A program made the translations under genes and the position numbers. The notes under the pieces were generated by a model. It was not told where the DNA came from. It made no database searches and saw nothing but the letters and a program-made list of their open reading frames with translations. A stretch of 64,000 nt of DNA from Pseudomonas sp. (GTDB lineage Bacteria; Pseudomonadota; Gammaproteobacteria; Pseudomonadales; Pseudomonadaceae). The stretch is taken from positions 153,342 through 217,341 of the forward strand of contig JAUYKV010000034.1 of assembly GCA_030699825.1 (NCBI GenBank), in the 5' to 3' direction. Each line of letters opens with the position of its first letter. Within the stretch, counting starts at the first letter, position 1. Below, piece by piece: positions 1 through 8,953 of the stretch.

Positions 1-327
1 GGCCTTGTCGCGCTCGGTGAACAGCCCGGTGCATTCGAAGACCACGTCGACCTTGTGCGCCTGCCACGGCAGGTCGGCCGGGTTGCGAATGGCGCTGACG
101 GCGATACGATCACCGTTGACCGTGAGGCTTTCGCCATCGCTGTCGACGTTACCGGCGAAGATCCCGTGCACGCTGTCGTACTTGAGCAGGTGGGCATTCA
201 TCGCGCTGTCGCCGAGGTCGTTGATGGCGACCACCTGTAGCTGTTGGCGGTAGTCTTGACTGTAGAGGGCGCGGAGCACGTTGCGGCCGATGCGGCCAAA
301 ACCGTTGATTGCGATGCGTATAGTCAT
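1..327 (-). CDS. gap: Glyceraldehyde-3-phosphate dehydrogenase, N-terminal part (cut by window edge)
   Basis: The 109 codons in the window begin MTIRIAINGFGRIGRNVLRA, the NAD-binding Rossmann motif (NGFGRIGR) of type I GAPDH. They include the conserved INDL and KYDSVHG segments, and the gene runs off the left edge before the catalytic Cys. GAPDH oxidises glyceraldehyde-3-phosphate to 1,3-bisphosphoglycerate in the cytoplasm. The gene is divergent from edd and shares a 135-bp intergenic region holding two HexR-type operators. In P. putida the gap-1/edd pair is arranged the same way and controlled by HexR. Family identity is clear; the isozyme class is inferred from position. Confidence 0.93.
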   Translation of the reverse strand, partial: MTIRIAINGFGRIGRNVLRALYSQDYRQQLQVVAINDLGDSAMNAHLLKYDSVHGIFAGNVDSDGESLTVNGDRIAVSAIRNPADLPWQAHKVDVVFECTGLFTERDKA

Positions 328-351
328 GGGAGAGGTCTCGACCTGGCTTTG

Positions 352-366
352 TTGTTGGAATTACAA
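352..366. promoter_or_regulatory. HexR-type operator on the gap side
   Basis: The sequence TTGT-TGGAATT-ACAA matches the TTGT-N7/8-ACAA consensus reported for Pseudomonas HexR. It lies 25 bp upstream of the gap start, where a repressor would block transcription. Binding is inferred from the match and from hexR being in the same locus. Confidence 0.7.
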
Positions 367-414
367 GATTATGCCGCTAATTATAGAAATCAAGTGTTTT
401 AAGTGGCAGTATTT

Positions 415-429
415 TTGTTGTAAGTACAA
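415..429. promoter_or_regulatory. HexR-type operator on the edd side
   Basis: The sequence TTGT-TGTAAGT-ACAA is a second exact match to TTGT-N7-ACAA, 34 bp upstream of the edd start. HexR is known to repress edd and gap promoters until 2-keto-3-deoxy-6-phosphogluconate releases it. With one copy per divergent promoter, each gene appears to have its own operator. Confidence 0.72.
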
Positions 430-462
430 AATATCACTATCCACCAGCCTGGAGTCAACCAC

Positions 463-2289
463 ATGCATCCCCGCGTACTTGAGGTAACCGACCGCCTGAT
501 CGCCCGCAGCCGCGCCACGCGCGAGCCCTATTTGGCGATGATTCGCGCGGCGGCCAGCGAAGGCCCGCAGCGCGGCAAGCTGCAATGTGCCAATTTCGCC
601 CACGGTGTGGCCGGCTGCGGCAGCGATGACAAACAGGCCTTGCGCCTGATGGACGCGGCCAACGTGGCGATTATTTCTGCCTATAACGACATGCTCTCGG
701 CCCACCAGCCCTACCAAGACTATCCCGAGCGAATCAAGCAGGCCCTGCGCGAAATCGGTTCGGTCGGTCAGTTCGCTGGCGGCGTGCCGGCCATGTGCGA
801 TGGCGTGACCCAGGGCGAGCCGGGCATGGAACTCGGCATCGCCAGCCGCGAGGTGATCGCCATGGCCACCGCGGTGGCGCTGTCGCACAACATGTTCGAT
901 GCCGCGCTGTACCTGGGCATCTGCGACAAGATCGTCCCCGGCCTGATGATGGGCGCCCTGCGTTTCGGCCACCTGCCGAGCCTGTTCGTGCCGGCCGGAC
1001 CCATGCCGTCCGGGCTGTCGAACAAGGAAAAGGCCGACGTGCGCCAGCGCTATGCTGAGGGCAAGGCGACGCGTGACGAGCTGTTGGAGGCCGAGATGGC
1101 CGCCTACCACAGCCCCGGCACATGCACCTTCTATGGCACCGCCAACACCAATCAACTGCTTATGGAAGTGATGGGCCTGCATCTGCCGGGCGCGTCCTTT
1201 ATCAACCCGGGCACCCCATTGCGCGATGCCCTGACCCGCGAGGCGGCGCAGCAGGTCACCCGCCTGACCAAGCAGAGCGGGCAGTTCATGCCGCTCGGCG
1301 AGATCGTCGACGAGCGCTGTCTGGTCAATTCCATCGTCGCCCTGAGTGCCACCGGCGGTTCGACCAACCACACCCTGCATATGCCAGCCATCGCTCGGGC
1401 AGCGGGGATCCAGCTGACCTGGCAGGACATGGCCGATTTGTCGGCCGTGACCCCGACCCTGGCCCACGTCTATCCCAACGGCAAGGACGACATCAACCAT
1501 TTCCAGGCCGCTGGCGGTATGGCCTTCCTGATTCGCGAGCTGCTCGATGCCGGGCTGCTGCACGAGAACGTCAACACCGTGGCCGGTCATGGCTTGAGTC
1601 GCTACACCCGCGAACCCTTCCTCGAGGACGGCCAACTGGTCTGGCGCGACGGCCCGAGCAAGAGTTACGACGAAAGCGTGCTGCGCCCGGTGGCCAATCC
1701 GTTCTCCGCCGAGGGCGGCCTGCGCCTGATGCAGGGTAACCTCGGGCGCGGGGTGATGAAGGTCTCTGCCGTGGCCCTGGAGCACCAGTTGGTTGAGGCC
1801 CCAGCGTTGGTGTTCGAGGATCAGCAGCAACTGGCCGATGCCTTCAAGGCCGGCGAGCTGGAGCGCGATTTTGTTGCGGTGATGCGCTTCCAGGGACCGC
1901 GCAGCAACGGCATGCCGGAACTGCACAAGATGACCCCGTTCCTCGGCGTGCTGCAGGATCGCGGCTTCAAGGTGGCGCTGGTCACCGACGGGCGCATGTC
2001 CGGCGCCTCGGGCAAGATTCCGGCGGCCATTCACGTCTGCCCCGAGGCCTACGGTGGCGGGCCGCTGGCGCTGGTGCGTGACGGCGACCTGATTCGCCTC
2101 GACGGTCACACCGGCGAATTGCAGCTGTTGGTCGATGCCGCCGAGCTGGCGGCGCGCGAGCCGGCGGTCGGCACCCTGGACAATGCCGTGGGCTGCGGTC
2201 GCGAGCTGTTCGCCTTCATGCGTCAGTCCTTCAGCTCGGCGGAGCAGGGTGCCTGTGCCTTCACCACCAGCCTGGAGTCGCTGAAGTGA
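463..2289 (+). CDS. edd: Phosphogluconate dehydratase (Entner-Doudoroff)
   Basis: A 608-residue protein of the IlvD/Edd family at full family length. Edd dehydrates 6-phosphogluconate to 2-keto-3-deoxy-6-phosphogluconate (KDPG), the first committed Entner-Doudoroff step. Visible family motifs include [39 protein letters not shown] and [13 protein letters not shown], which contain the Fe-S cluster cysteines and the substrate loop. The start [16 protein letters not shown] matches the usual Edd N-terminus. The stop overlaps the glk start, so the two are probably translationally coupled. A HexR-type operator lies just upstream. Confidence 0.97.
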   Translation: MHPRVLEVTDRLIARSRATREPYLAMIRAAASEGPQRGKLQCANFAHGVAGCGSDDKQALRLMDAANVAIISAYNDMLSAHQPYQDYPERIKQALREIGSVGQFAGGVPAMCDGVTQGEPGMELGIASREVIAMATAVALSHNMFDAALYLGICDKIVPGLMMGALRFGHLPSLFVPAGPMPSGLSNKEKADVRQRYAEGKATRDELLEAEMAAYHSPGTCTFYGTANTNQLLMEVMGLHLPGASFINPGTPLRDALTREAAQQVTRLTKQSGQFMPLGEIVDERCLVNSIVALSATGGSTNHTLHMPAIARAAGIQLTWQDMADLSAVTPTLAHVYPNGKDDINHFQAAGGMAFLIRELLDAGLLHENVNTVAGHGLSRYTREPFLEDGQLVWRDGPSKSYDESVLRPVANPFSAEGGLRLMQGNLGRGVMKVSAVALEHQLVEAPALVFEDQQQLADAFKAGELERDFVAVMRFQGPRSNGMPELHKMTPFLGVLQDRGFKVALVTDGRMSGASGKIPAAIHVCPEAYGGGPLALVRDGDLIRLDGHTGELQLLVDAAELAAREPAVGTLDNAVGCGRELFAFMRQSFSSAEQGACAFTTSLESLK

Positions 2290-3251
2290 AACTGGCCCTG
2301 GTCGGTGACATTGGTGGCACCAACGCGCGCTTCGCCTTGTGGCGCGACGAACAGCTGGAGTCGGTGCGGGTGCTGGCCACCGCCGATTTTCCGGGGCCGG
2401 AGGCGGCGATCCGTGCCTACCTGAGCGAACTGGGTCTGGCGCTCGGCGCGGTCGATTCGGTGTGCCTGGCCTGCGCCGGGCCGGTCAGCGGTGACTTGTT
2501 CCGCTTTACCAACAACCACTGGCGTATCAGTCGTACGGCTTTTTGCCGCGAGCTGCAGGTGCGCGAGTTGCTACTGGTCAACGATTTTTCCGCCATGGCC
2601 CTGGGCATGACCCGCTTGCGTGACGACGAGCGGTTGTCGGTCTGTCCCGGCACGCCCGAGATCGAGCGGCCCTGCGTGGTGATCGGCCCGGGCACCGGTC
2701 TGGGGGTCGGCACTTTGCTGGCCCTGGCCGACGGCAGCTGGCTGGCCTTGCCCGGTGAGGGCGGCCATGTCGACCTGCCGATCGGCAGCCCGCGCGAGGC
2801 CGAGTTGTGGCAGCAGTTGTATCGCCAGCTCGGCCACGTGCGCGCCGAGGATGTGCTCAGCGGCAGCGGCCTGCTGCTGCTCTATCGCACCGTCTGCGCG
2901 CTGGATGGACATGAGCTGCGCTTGAGTTCGCCGGCCGAGGTCACGGCGGCGGCGCTGGCCGGTGATACGGTGGCGGTGGCGGTGCTGGAGCAGTTCTGCT
3001 GTTGGCTGGGGCGCGCCGCCGGCAACAACGTGCTGAGCCTGGGCGCGCGCGGCGGCGTGTATATCGTCGGCGGCGTGGTGCCGCGCTTTGCCGAGTTTTT
3101 CCTCGCCAGCGGTTTTGCCAAAAGCTTCAGTGACAAAGGCTGCATGAGTGATTACTTTGCCGGCATCCCGGTATGGTTGGTGACGGCCGAATACCCGGGG
3201 CTGATGGGCGCGGGTGTGGCCTTGCAGCAGGCGCTTGGACGGCGCTCATAG
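2286..3251 (+). CDS. glk: Glucokinase
   Basis: A 321-residue ROK-independent glucokinase (E. coli Glk type) that phosphorylates glucose to glucose-6-phosphate. The phosphate-1 motif [14 protein letters not shown] is at the N-terminus. GPGTGLGVG near residue 135 and GEGGHVDLP near 156 form the rest of the ATP/glucose site. The start is a GTG that overlaps the edd stop (GTGA), typical of coupling. It feeds glucose imported by GtsABCD into zwf-pgl-edd-eda. Confidence 0.95.
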   Translation: MKLALVGDIGGTNARFALWRDEQLESVRVLATADFPGPEAAIRAYLSELGLALGAVDSVCLACAGPVSGDLFRFTNNHWRISRTAFCRELQVRELLLVNDFSAMALGMTRLRDDERLSVCPGTPEIERPCVVIGPGTGLGVGTLLALADGSWLALPGEGGHVDLPIGSPREAELWQQLYRQLGHVRAEDVLSGSGLLLLYRTVCALDGHELRLSSPAEVTAAALAGDTVAVAVLEQFCCWLGRAAGNNVLSLGARGGVYIVGGVVPRFAEFFLASGFAKSFSDKGCMSDYFAGIPVWLVTAEYPGLMGAGVALQQALGRRS

Positions 3252-3267
3252 CGTCTGCTTTGTACTC

Positions 3268-3293
3268 GTCGCGGCTGAAGCCCCTCCCACGGG
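3268..3293. repeat. Pseudomonas REP-like half element
   Basis: The segment GTCGCGGCTGAAGCCCCTCC followed by CACGGG is, read on the other strand, the common Pseudomonas REP core GTGGGAGGGGCTTCAGCCGCG. Only one half is present, between glk and gltR. It may act as a transcript-end stem or as a relic of RAYT-mobilised repeats. Confidence 0.5.
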
Positions 3294-3326
3294 GTTGATG
3301 ATTGATCACAATAAGGACGGCGGACC

Positions 3327-4055
3327 ATGAGCCAGCCCGGAAAGTCGATTCTGCTGGTCGATGACGACCAGGAAATTCGCGAACTGCTGCACACCTACCT
3401 GAGTCGTGCCGGCTTTCAGGTGCGTACCGTCGGCGATGGTGCGGGCTTTCGCCAGGCCCTGTGCGCCGAGTCTGCCGACCTGGTGATTCTCGATGTGATG
3501 TTGCCCGACGAGGATGGTTTCAGCCTGTGTCGCTGGGTGCGCGAGCATCAGCATTTTGCCCAGGTGCCGATCATCATGCTCACCGCCAGCTCGGATGAGA
3601 CCGACCGGGTCATCGGTCTGGAGCTGGGCGCCGACGATTACCTGGGCAAACCGTTCAGCCCGCGCGAGCTGTTGGCGCGGATCAAGGCCCTGTTGCGCCG
3701 CGCGCACTTCACTCAGGAGCGCGGCAGCGAGGTGCTGGCCTTCGATGAGTGGCGTCTGGATATGGTCAGTCACCGCCTGTTCCATGCCGATGGCGAGGAG
3801 GTGATCCTCTCCGGTGCCGACTTCGCCCTGCTCAAGCTGTTTCTCGACCACCCGCAGCAGATCCTCGACCGCGACACCATCGGCAACGCCACCCGCGGGC
3901 GCGAGGTGATGCCGCTGGAGCGCATCGTCGACATGGCGGTCAGCCGCCTGCGCCAGCGCCTGCGCGATACCGGCAAGCCGGCGCGGCTGATCCGCACCGT
4001 GCGCGGTAGCGGTTACCAGTTGGCGGCGATGGTCACGCCGCATAACCATGTTTAG
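3327..4055 (+). CDS. gltR: OmpR-family response regulator of glucose transport
   Basis: A 242-residue regulator with a REC domain (residues 7-120) and a C-terminal winged helix (about 145-235). The acidic pocket VDDD is near residues 11-14, the phospho-acceptor is D56 in LVILDVMLPDEDG, and Lys is in GKPFSP. The C-terminus RTVRGSGYQL is typical of OmpR/PhoB DNA-binding domains. Position between glk and the gts transporter matches gltR/gtrR of Pseudomonas, which controls glucose uptake genes. It overlaps the sensor kinase start by 8 bp. In P. aeruginosa this regulator also affects exotoxin A; nothing here tests that. Confidence 0.93.
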   Translation: MSQPGKSILLVDDDQEIRELLHTYLSRAGFQVRTVGDGAGFRQALCAESADLVILDVMLPDEDGFSLCRWVREHQHFAQVPIIMLTASSDETDRVIGLELGADDYLGKPFSPRELLARIKALLRRAHFTQERGSEVLAFDEWRLDMVSHRLFHADGEEVILSGADFALLKLFLDHPQQILDRDTIGNATRGREVMPLERIVDMAVSRLRQRLRDTGKPARLIRTVRGSGYQLAAMVTPHNHV

Positions 4056-5493
4056 CCTGCGCAAGTGGTTGTCGCTGCCGCGCTCGCTGCTAGGGCGCAT
4101 GCTGCTGTTGACCCTGCTGGTGGTGTTGCTGGCGCAGGCGCTGTCCAGCGTGATCTGGGTCTCGCAGTTGCGCGCCAGCCAAATGGAGGGTCTGCTCACC
4201 AGTGCCCGCAGCCTGGCGCAGTCGATGGCCGCCAGCGTCGGCTACTTCCGCTCGCTGCCGCTGGGCTACCGGCCCATGGTGCTCGATCAACTGCGCAATA
4301 TGGGCGGCACGCGCTTCTTCGTCTCGCTCAACGACAAACCGCTGGATATGCAGGTGCTGCCGGAAACCCCGCGCAAGCGCGCGGTGCTCGATGCGGTCGA
4401 CGCCACCCTGCGCGAGCGTCTGGGCAAGGACCTGGATGTGTCGGCGCAGTTCGTCAACCCGGATGACCTGCGCATCTTCAACAACGCGCTGAAGCTCGAC
4501 GAGTTGCCGCGCTCCTGGGCGCATTACGCCCTGAGTCTGGAACCGCTCAATCCGCCGGTGCTGGTGACGCAGATCCAGATCGCGCCGGGCGAATGGCTGT
4601 ACCTCGCCTCCTTGATGCCCGAACCCTATGTCAGCCTGGAACAGCAGGGGCTGCCGGCCCAGCAGCTGTGGTTCATCATCCTCACCAGCAGCTTCCTGCT
4701 GCTGTTCATCGGTATCCTGGTGCACTGGCAGAGCCGGCCGCTCAAGCGCCTGGCGCTGGCGGCGCGGGAGATGTCGCTGGGCAGCGAGGTCGAGCCGCTG
4801 CCGGAGGCGGGCGGCAGCGAGGTGGTCGAGGTCAGCCGCGCGTTCAACGCCATGCGCGAGCGCATCGGTCGTTACCTGCGCGAACGCAGTCAGTTGTTCA
4901 GCGCCATCTCCCATGATTTGCGCACGCCCATTACCCGCCTGCGCCTACGCGTCGAGCTGCTCGACGACGAAGCCGTGCAGGCCAAGTTCAGTCGAGATCT
5001 CGACGAGCTGGAGATGCTGGTCAAGGGCGCATTGCAGTGCGTCAAGGACACCGACATTCACGAAAATATCGAGCCGGTCGACCTCAATCAGCTGCTCAAT
5101 TGCGTGGTCGAACCCTACCTGGCGCCGGCCGGCAATGGTCGGGTGACCCTGGATGGCCAGGCGTGCGCGGCCTATCCCGGCAAGCCCCTGGCGCTCAAAC
5201 GCTGCATCGGCAACCTGGTGGACAACGCCCTGAAGTATGGGCAGAACGCCCACTTGCATATCGAGGACGATGGCCAGGCTTTTGTCCTGCATGTCGACGA
5301 CGAGGGCCCGGGCGTGCCCGAACAACGTCTGGAGCAGGTGTTCGAGCCGCACTTCCGCCTGGCCGGACAGCAGCAGGGCTATGGCCTGGGCCTGGGTATC
5401 GCGCGCAACATCGCCCACAGCCACGGCGGTGAGGTGAGCCTGCGCAACCTGCGCGAGGGTGGGTTGCGGGTGACCCTGAGCCTGCCGCGTTGA
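4048..5493 (+). CDS. gtrS: Sensor histidine kinase paired with GltR
   Basis: A 481-residue membrane kinase. A transmembrane segment near residues 14-35 and a second near 207-228 flank a periplasmic domain of about 170 residues. A HAMP domain follows, then the H-box ISHDLRTPITRLRLR with H289 as phosphorylation site, and an HATPase_c domain with the N-box (NLVDNALKYG) and the glycine loop GLGLGIARNIAHSHGG. The family member in P. aeruginosa (GtrS) is reported to sense 2-ketogluconate/6-phosphogluconate; the same ligand here is an inference from synteny. Confidence 0.92.
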   Translation: MFSLRKWLSLPRSLLGRMLLLTLLVVLLAQALSSVIWVSQLRASQMEGLLTSARSLAQSMAASVGYFRSLPLGYRPMVLDQLRNMGGTRFFVSLNDKPLDMQVLPETPRKRAVLDAVDATLRERLGKDLDVSAQFVNPDDLRIFNNALKLDELPRSWAHYALSLEPLNPPVLVTQIQIAPGEWLYLASLMPEPYVSLEQQGLPAQQLWFIILTSSFLLLFIGILVHWQSRPLKRLALAAREMSLGSEVEPLPEAGGSEVVEVSRAFNAMRERIGRYLRERSQLFSAISHDLRTPITRLRLRVELLDDEAVQAKFSRDLDELEMLVKGALQCVKDTDIHENIEPVDLNQLLNCVVEPYLAPAGNGRVTLDGQACAAYPGKPLALKRCIGNLVDNALKYGQNAHLHIEDDGQAFVLHVDDEGPGVPEQRLEQVFEPHFRLAGQQQGYGLGLGIARNIAHSHGGEVSLRNLREGGLRVTLSLPR

Positions 5494-5644
5494 TGGGGCG
5501 CGTGATGGTGGCCTGCTTTGTAACCATCCCGTGACCTTTGCGCGTCCCTTCGTTACCCGCAACGCAGCCGTCCCTGGTTAGACTCGATTCCAGCGCAAGC
5601 ACCAGACTTGCCGGTGAATAACAACAAGAAAGGAACCTGCTCAT

Positions 5645-6898
5645 ATGAATGCGATTTCTCGTCTGTCCACCGCTATTTCCCTCGCTGCCCTGATGCCGCT
5701 GACCGCCCTTGCCGGCGAAGTCGAAGTGCTGCACTGGTGGACCTCCGGTGGTGAAAAGCGCGCCGCCGATACCCTGCAGAAACTGGTCGAAGACCAGGGC
5801 CACACCTGGAAAGACTTCGCCGTCGCCGGTGGTGGTGGTGAAGCGGCCATGACCGTGCTGAAAACCCGCGCCGTCTCCGGCAATCCGCCGGCCGCCGCGC
5901 AGATCAAGGGCCCGGATATCCAGGAGTGGGGTGAGCTGGGCCTGCTCGCCGACCTCAATCAGGTGGCCGAGCAAAACGGCTGGAATGAGCTGTTGCCGCC
6001 CCAGGTGATCGAGACGATGCAGTTCGGCGGCGACTACGTGGCGGTACCGGTCAACGTGCACCGGGTCAACTGGCTGTGGATCAACCCCGAGGTGTTCGCC
6101 AAGGCCGGCGCTACGCCGCCAACCACCCTCGATGAATTCTTCGCCGCCGCGGAAAAACTCAAGGCCGCCGGCTTCATGCCCCTGGCCCATGGCGGTCAGC
6201 CCTGGCAGGACAGCACCGTATTCGAAGACCTGGCCCTGGCCGTGCTTGGCCCGGATGACTTCCACAAGGCCTTCGTCGAGCTGGACGAGTCCGTGCTGAC
6301 CAGCGCCAAGATGGTCGAGGTATTCGCCGCCCTGCAGAAACTGCGCGGTTATGTCGATGCCAATGCCGCCGGACGCGACTGGAACAGCGCTACCGCCATG
6401 GTCATCAATGGCAAGGCCGGCATGCAGATCATGGGCGACTGGGCCAAGAGCGAATGGACCGCCGCCGGCAAGGTCGCCGGCAGTGACTATGAGTGCCTGC
6501 CGTTCCCCGGCACCCAGGGCAGCTTCGCCTACAACATCGATTCGCTGGCCATGTTCAAACTGAGCAATGCGGACAACCGCAAGGCCCAGGAAGACCTGGC
6601 GCGCACCGTGATGGAGCCGGAGTTCCAGCAGTTCTTCAACCAGAACAAGGGCTCGATCCCGGTGCGTATGGATCAGGACATGAGCAGCTTCGATGCCTGC
6701 GCGCAGAAGTCCATGGTCGACTTCAAGGCTGCTGCCGCCAGCGGTGGTCTGCAGCCGAGCCTGGCCCACGGCATGGCCGCCTCCAGCTATGTGCAGGGCG
6801 CGGTGTTTGACGTGGTGACCAACTTCTTCAACGACACCAAGGCCGATCCGCAGAAGGCTGCCCAACAGCTGGCCGCGGCTATCCAGGCCGTGCAGTAA
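5645..6898 (+). CDS. gtsA: Glucose ABC transporter, periplasmic binding protein
   Basis: A 417-residue extracellular solute-binding protein (family 1). A Sec signal peptide ends at about residue 23 (LTALA/GEV). Mature features include [12 protein letters not shown], typical of sugar-binding SBPs, and [15 protein letters not shown]. An AAGGAA ribosome-binding site precedes the ATG. It delivers glucose to GtsBC. The 151-bp gap after gtrS probably holds the gts promoter, with TAGACT as a possible -10 near 5580. Confidence 0.94.
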   Translation: MNAISRLSTAISLAALMPLTALAGEVEVLHWWTSGGEKRAADTLQKLVEDQGHTWKDFAVAGGGGEAAMTVLKTRAVSGNPPAAAQIKGPDIQEWGELGLLADLNQVAEQNGWNELLPPQVIETMQFGGDYVAVPVNVHRVNWLWINPEVFAKAGATPPTTLDEFFAAAEKLKAAGFMPLAHGGQPWQDSTVFEDLALAVLGPDDFHKAFVELDESVLTSAKMVEVFAALQKLRGYVDANAAGRDWNSATAMVINGKAGMQIMGDWAKSEWTAAGKVAGSDYECLPFPGTQGSFAYNIDSLAMFKLSNADNRKAQEDLARTVMEPEFQQFFNQNKGSIPVRMDQDMSSFDACAQKSMVDFKAAAASGGLQPSLAHGMAASSYVQGAVFDVVTNFFNDTKADPQKAAQQLAAAIQAVQ

Positions 6899-7005
6899 AG
6901 CCAGCCCGGCCGCCGGTTCGCCGGCGATAACCCACTACGTTTGACCTGCTTGTCCCTGGCGCATGCCCTCCGGTGCGTGCCACGGGATCGGCCGTGCCGG
7001 ATTTC

Positions 7006-7036
7006 TGTAGGAGCCAGGCGGCCCCTGGTTCCCACA
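7006..7036 (+). repeat. Intercistronic REP-like stem-loop between gtsA and gtsB
   Basis: TGTAGGAGCCAGGCGGCCCC and the following TGGTTCCCACAAG form a stem GGAGCCAGG/CCTGGTTCC with one G-U pair. Binding-protein operons often have such a hairpin after the SBP gene, protecting its mRNA so that it outnumbers the permeases. A smaller stem (CACGG/CCGTG) lies just upstream near 6981-6996. Confidence 0.55.
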
Positions 7037-7064
7037 AGCGGCGCAACACGCAACGGAGTCACCC

Positions 7065-7973
7065 ATGAGTTCAATCGCAGTTTTCACCAAGGCTTCACCG
7101 CTGGATGCGCTGCAACGCTGGCTGCCCAAGCTGGTGTTGGCGCCGACGATGCTGATCGTGCTGGTCGGTTTCTACGGCTACATCCTCTGGACCTTTGTGT
7201 TGTCGTTCACCAGCTCGCGCTTCATGCCCAGCTATTCCTGGGTTGGCCTGCAGCAGTACGCCCGCTTGTGGGACAACGACCGCTGGTGGGTGGCGAGCCA
7301 GAACCTGTTGCTATTCGGCGGCCTGTTCATCGGCATCAGCCTGGTGATCGGTGTGCTGCTGGCGGTGTTGCTGGATCAGCGGATTCGCCGCGAAGGCTTT
7401 ATCCGCACCATTTTTCTCTACCCCATGGCGCTGTCGATGATCGTCACCGGCACCGCCTGGAAGTGGCTGCTCAACCCCGGCCTGGGCATCGACAAGATGC
7501 TCCGCGACTGGGGCTGGGAAGGCTTTCGCTTCGACTGGCTGGTGGACCCGGATCGGGTGGTCTACTGCCTGGTGATCGCCGCGGTCTGGCAGTCCTCGGG
7601 CTTCGTCATGGCGCTGTTCCTCGCCGGCCTCCGTGGGGTCGATCAGTCGATCATCCGCGCCGCCCAGGTCGATGGCGCCAGCCTGCCGAACATCTACCTG
7701 CGCATCGTCCTGCCGAGCCTGGGCCCGGTGTTCTTCAGTGCCCTGATGATCCTCTCGCACATCGCCATCAAGAGCTTCGACCTGGTCGCCTCGATGACCG
7801 CTGGCGGCCCCGGCTACTCCTCCGATCTGCCGGCGATGTTCATGTATGCCCATACCTTCACCCGTGGCCAGATGGGCCTCGGCGCCGCCAGTGCGATTCT
7901 CATGCTCGGCGCGGTGCTGGCGATCCTGGTGCCCTACCTGTATTCCGAACTGCGAGGCAAACGCCATGACTAA
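7065..7973 (+). CDS. gtsB: Glucose ABC transporter permease (MalF-like)
   Basis: A 302-residue inner-membrane permease with six hydrophobic segments. The EAA-type cytoplasmic loop reads RAAQVDGASLPNIYLRIVLP, where the ATPase docks. It pairs with GtsC to form the glucose channel. Its 3' end overlaps gtsC by 8 bp. Confidence 0.94.
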   Translation: MSSIAVFTKASPLDALQRWLPKLVLAPTMLIVLVGFYGYILWTFVLSFTSSRFMPSYSWVGLQQYARLWDNDRWWVASQNLLLFGGLFIGISLVIGVLLAVLLDQRIRREGFIRTIFLYPMALSMIVTGTAWKWLLNPGLGIDKMLRDWGWEGFRFDWLVDPDRVVYCLVIAAVWQSSGFVMALFLAGLRGVDQSIIRAAQVDGASLPNIYLRIVLPSLGPVFFSALMILSHIAIKSFDLVASMTAGGPGYSSDLPAMFMYAHTFTRGQMGLGAASAILMLGAVLAILVPYLYSELRGKRHD

Positions 7974-8799
7974 GCCTGCTATTAGTCTGAGCCGCGTGGC
8001 GATCTACGCCACCCTGTTGGCCGCCTGCGCGGTCTACCTGATCCCGCTGGTGATCATGCTGTTGACCAGCTTCAAGAGCCCGGAAGACATCCGTACCGGC
8101 AACCTGCTGTCCTGGCCCGAGGTGTTCACCGCGATCGGCTGGCTGAAGGCCTGGGACGGGGTCGGCGGTTACTTCTGGAACTCGGTGAAGATCACCATTC
8201 CGGCGGTGCTGATCTCCACCGTGATCGGCGCGTTGAACGGTTATGTGCTGGCCATGTGGCGCTTCCGCGGATCGCAGCTGTTCTTCGGTCTGCTGCTGTT
8301 CGGCTGTTTCCTGCCGTTCCAGGTGGTGCTGCTGCCGGCGTCCTTCACCATCGGCCAGCTCGGCCTGGCCAACACCACCAGCGGCCTGGTGCTGATCCAT
8401 GTGGTCTACGGCATGGCCTTCACCACGCTGTTCTTCCGCAACTACTACGTGAGCATTCCGGATGCCCTGGTACGGGCGGCACGGCTGGACGGCGCGGGCT
8501 TCTTCACCATCTTCGGCCGCATCCTGCTGCCCATGTCGACCCCGATCATCATGGTCTGCCTGATCTGGCAGTTCACCCAGATCTGGAACGACTTCCTGTT
8601 CGGCGTGGTGTTCGCCAGCGGCGATACCCAGCCGATCACCGTGGCCCTGAACAACCTGGTCAACACCAGCACCGGGGCCAAGGAATACAACGTCGACATG
8701 GCCGCAGCGATGATCGCCGGCCTGCCGACCCTGGTGGTCTATGTGCTGGCCGGCAAGTACTTCCTGCGCGGGCTAACAGCCGGCGCGGTCAAAGGTTAA
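7966..8799 (+). CDS. gtsC: Glucose ABC transporter permease (MalG-like)
   Basis: A 277-residue permease starting MTKPAISLSRVAIYATLL. This ATG was chosen because it overlaps the gtsB stop in the usual coupled arrangement; a longer frame exists upstream but lies inside gtsB. The EAA loop reads VRAARLDGAGFFTIFGRILL. It forms the heterodimeric channel with GtsB. A palindromic element begins 2 bp after its stop codon. Confidence 0.94.
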   Translation: MTKPAISLSRVAIYATLLAACAVYLIPLVIMLLTSFKSPEDIRTGNLLSWPEVFTAIGWLKAWDGVGGYFWNSVKITIPAVLISTVIGALNGYVLAMWRFRGSQLFFGLLLFGCFLPFQVVLLPASFTIGQLGLANTTSGLVLIHVVYGMAFTTLFFRNYYVSIPDALVRAARLDGAGFFTIFGRILLPMSTPIIMVCLIWQFTQIWNDFLFGVVFASGDTQPITVALNNLVNTSTGAKEYNVDMAAAMIAGLPTLVVYVLAGKYFLRGLTAGAVKG

Positions 8800-8800
8800 C

Positions 8801-8940
8801 GAGGTCGCTGAAAAACTACTGCGCTCGGTCATGCGGCGTTGGAATCAGGCTCGGAATGCTCATTTAGCGGCCTAAACTCCGCTTCCTCGCCTGATTCCGC
8901 CTTGCCTGACCTTCGCTCGCTACGTTTTTAAGCGACCTCT
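8801..8940. repeat. 140-bp palindromic element (MITE-like) inside the gts operon
   Basis: The ends are GAGGTCGCTGAAAAACTAC and (reverse complement of the right end) AGAGGTCGCTTAAAAACGTA, near-identical inverted repeats. Internal arms also pair: GGAATCAGGC with GCCTGATTCC, and CATTTAG with CTAAA. The whole unit could fold as one long hairpin. No coding potential is seen. It occupies all the space between gtsC and gtsD; the gtsD ribosome-binding site follows immediately. I remember similar sequences scattered in Pseudomonas genomes but cannot confirm copy number. Confidence 0.8.
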
Positions 8941-8953
8941 TATGGAGAACGAT

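Noticed and set aside
361..2109. A 582-codon frame on the minus strand opposite edd
   Set aside because: Antisense shadow of edd; composition (Gly, His, Ala, Gln) is that of reverse-complemented GC-rich coding DNA.
3296..3312. TTGATGATTGATCA before gltR considered as an Anr/Fnr box
   Set aside because: The second half is shifted by one base relative to TTGAT-N4-ATCAA, so spacing is wrong.
8801..8940. The operon-internal palindrome considered as a rho-independent terminator
   Set aside because: It is far longer than a terminator, lacks a terminal T-run on the plus strand before gtsD, and has transposon-like terminal repeats.
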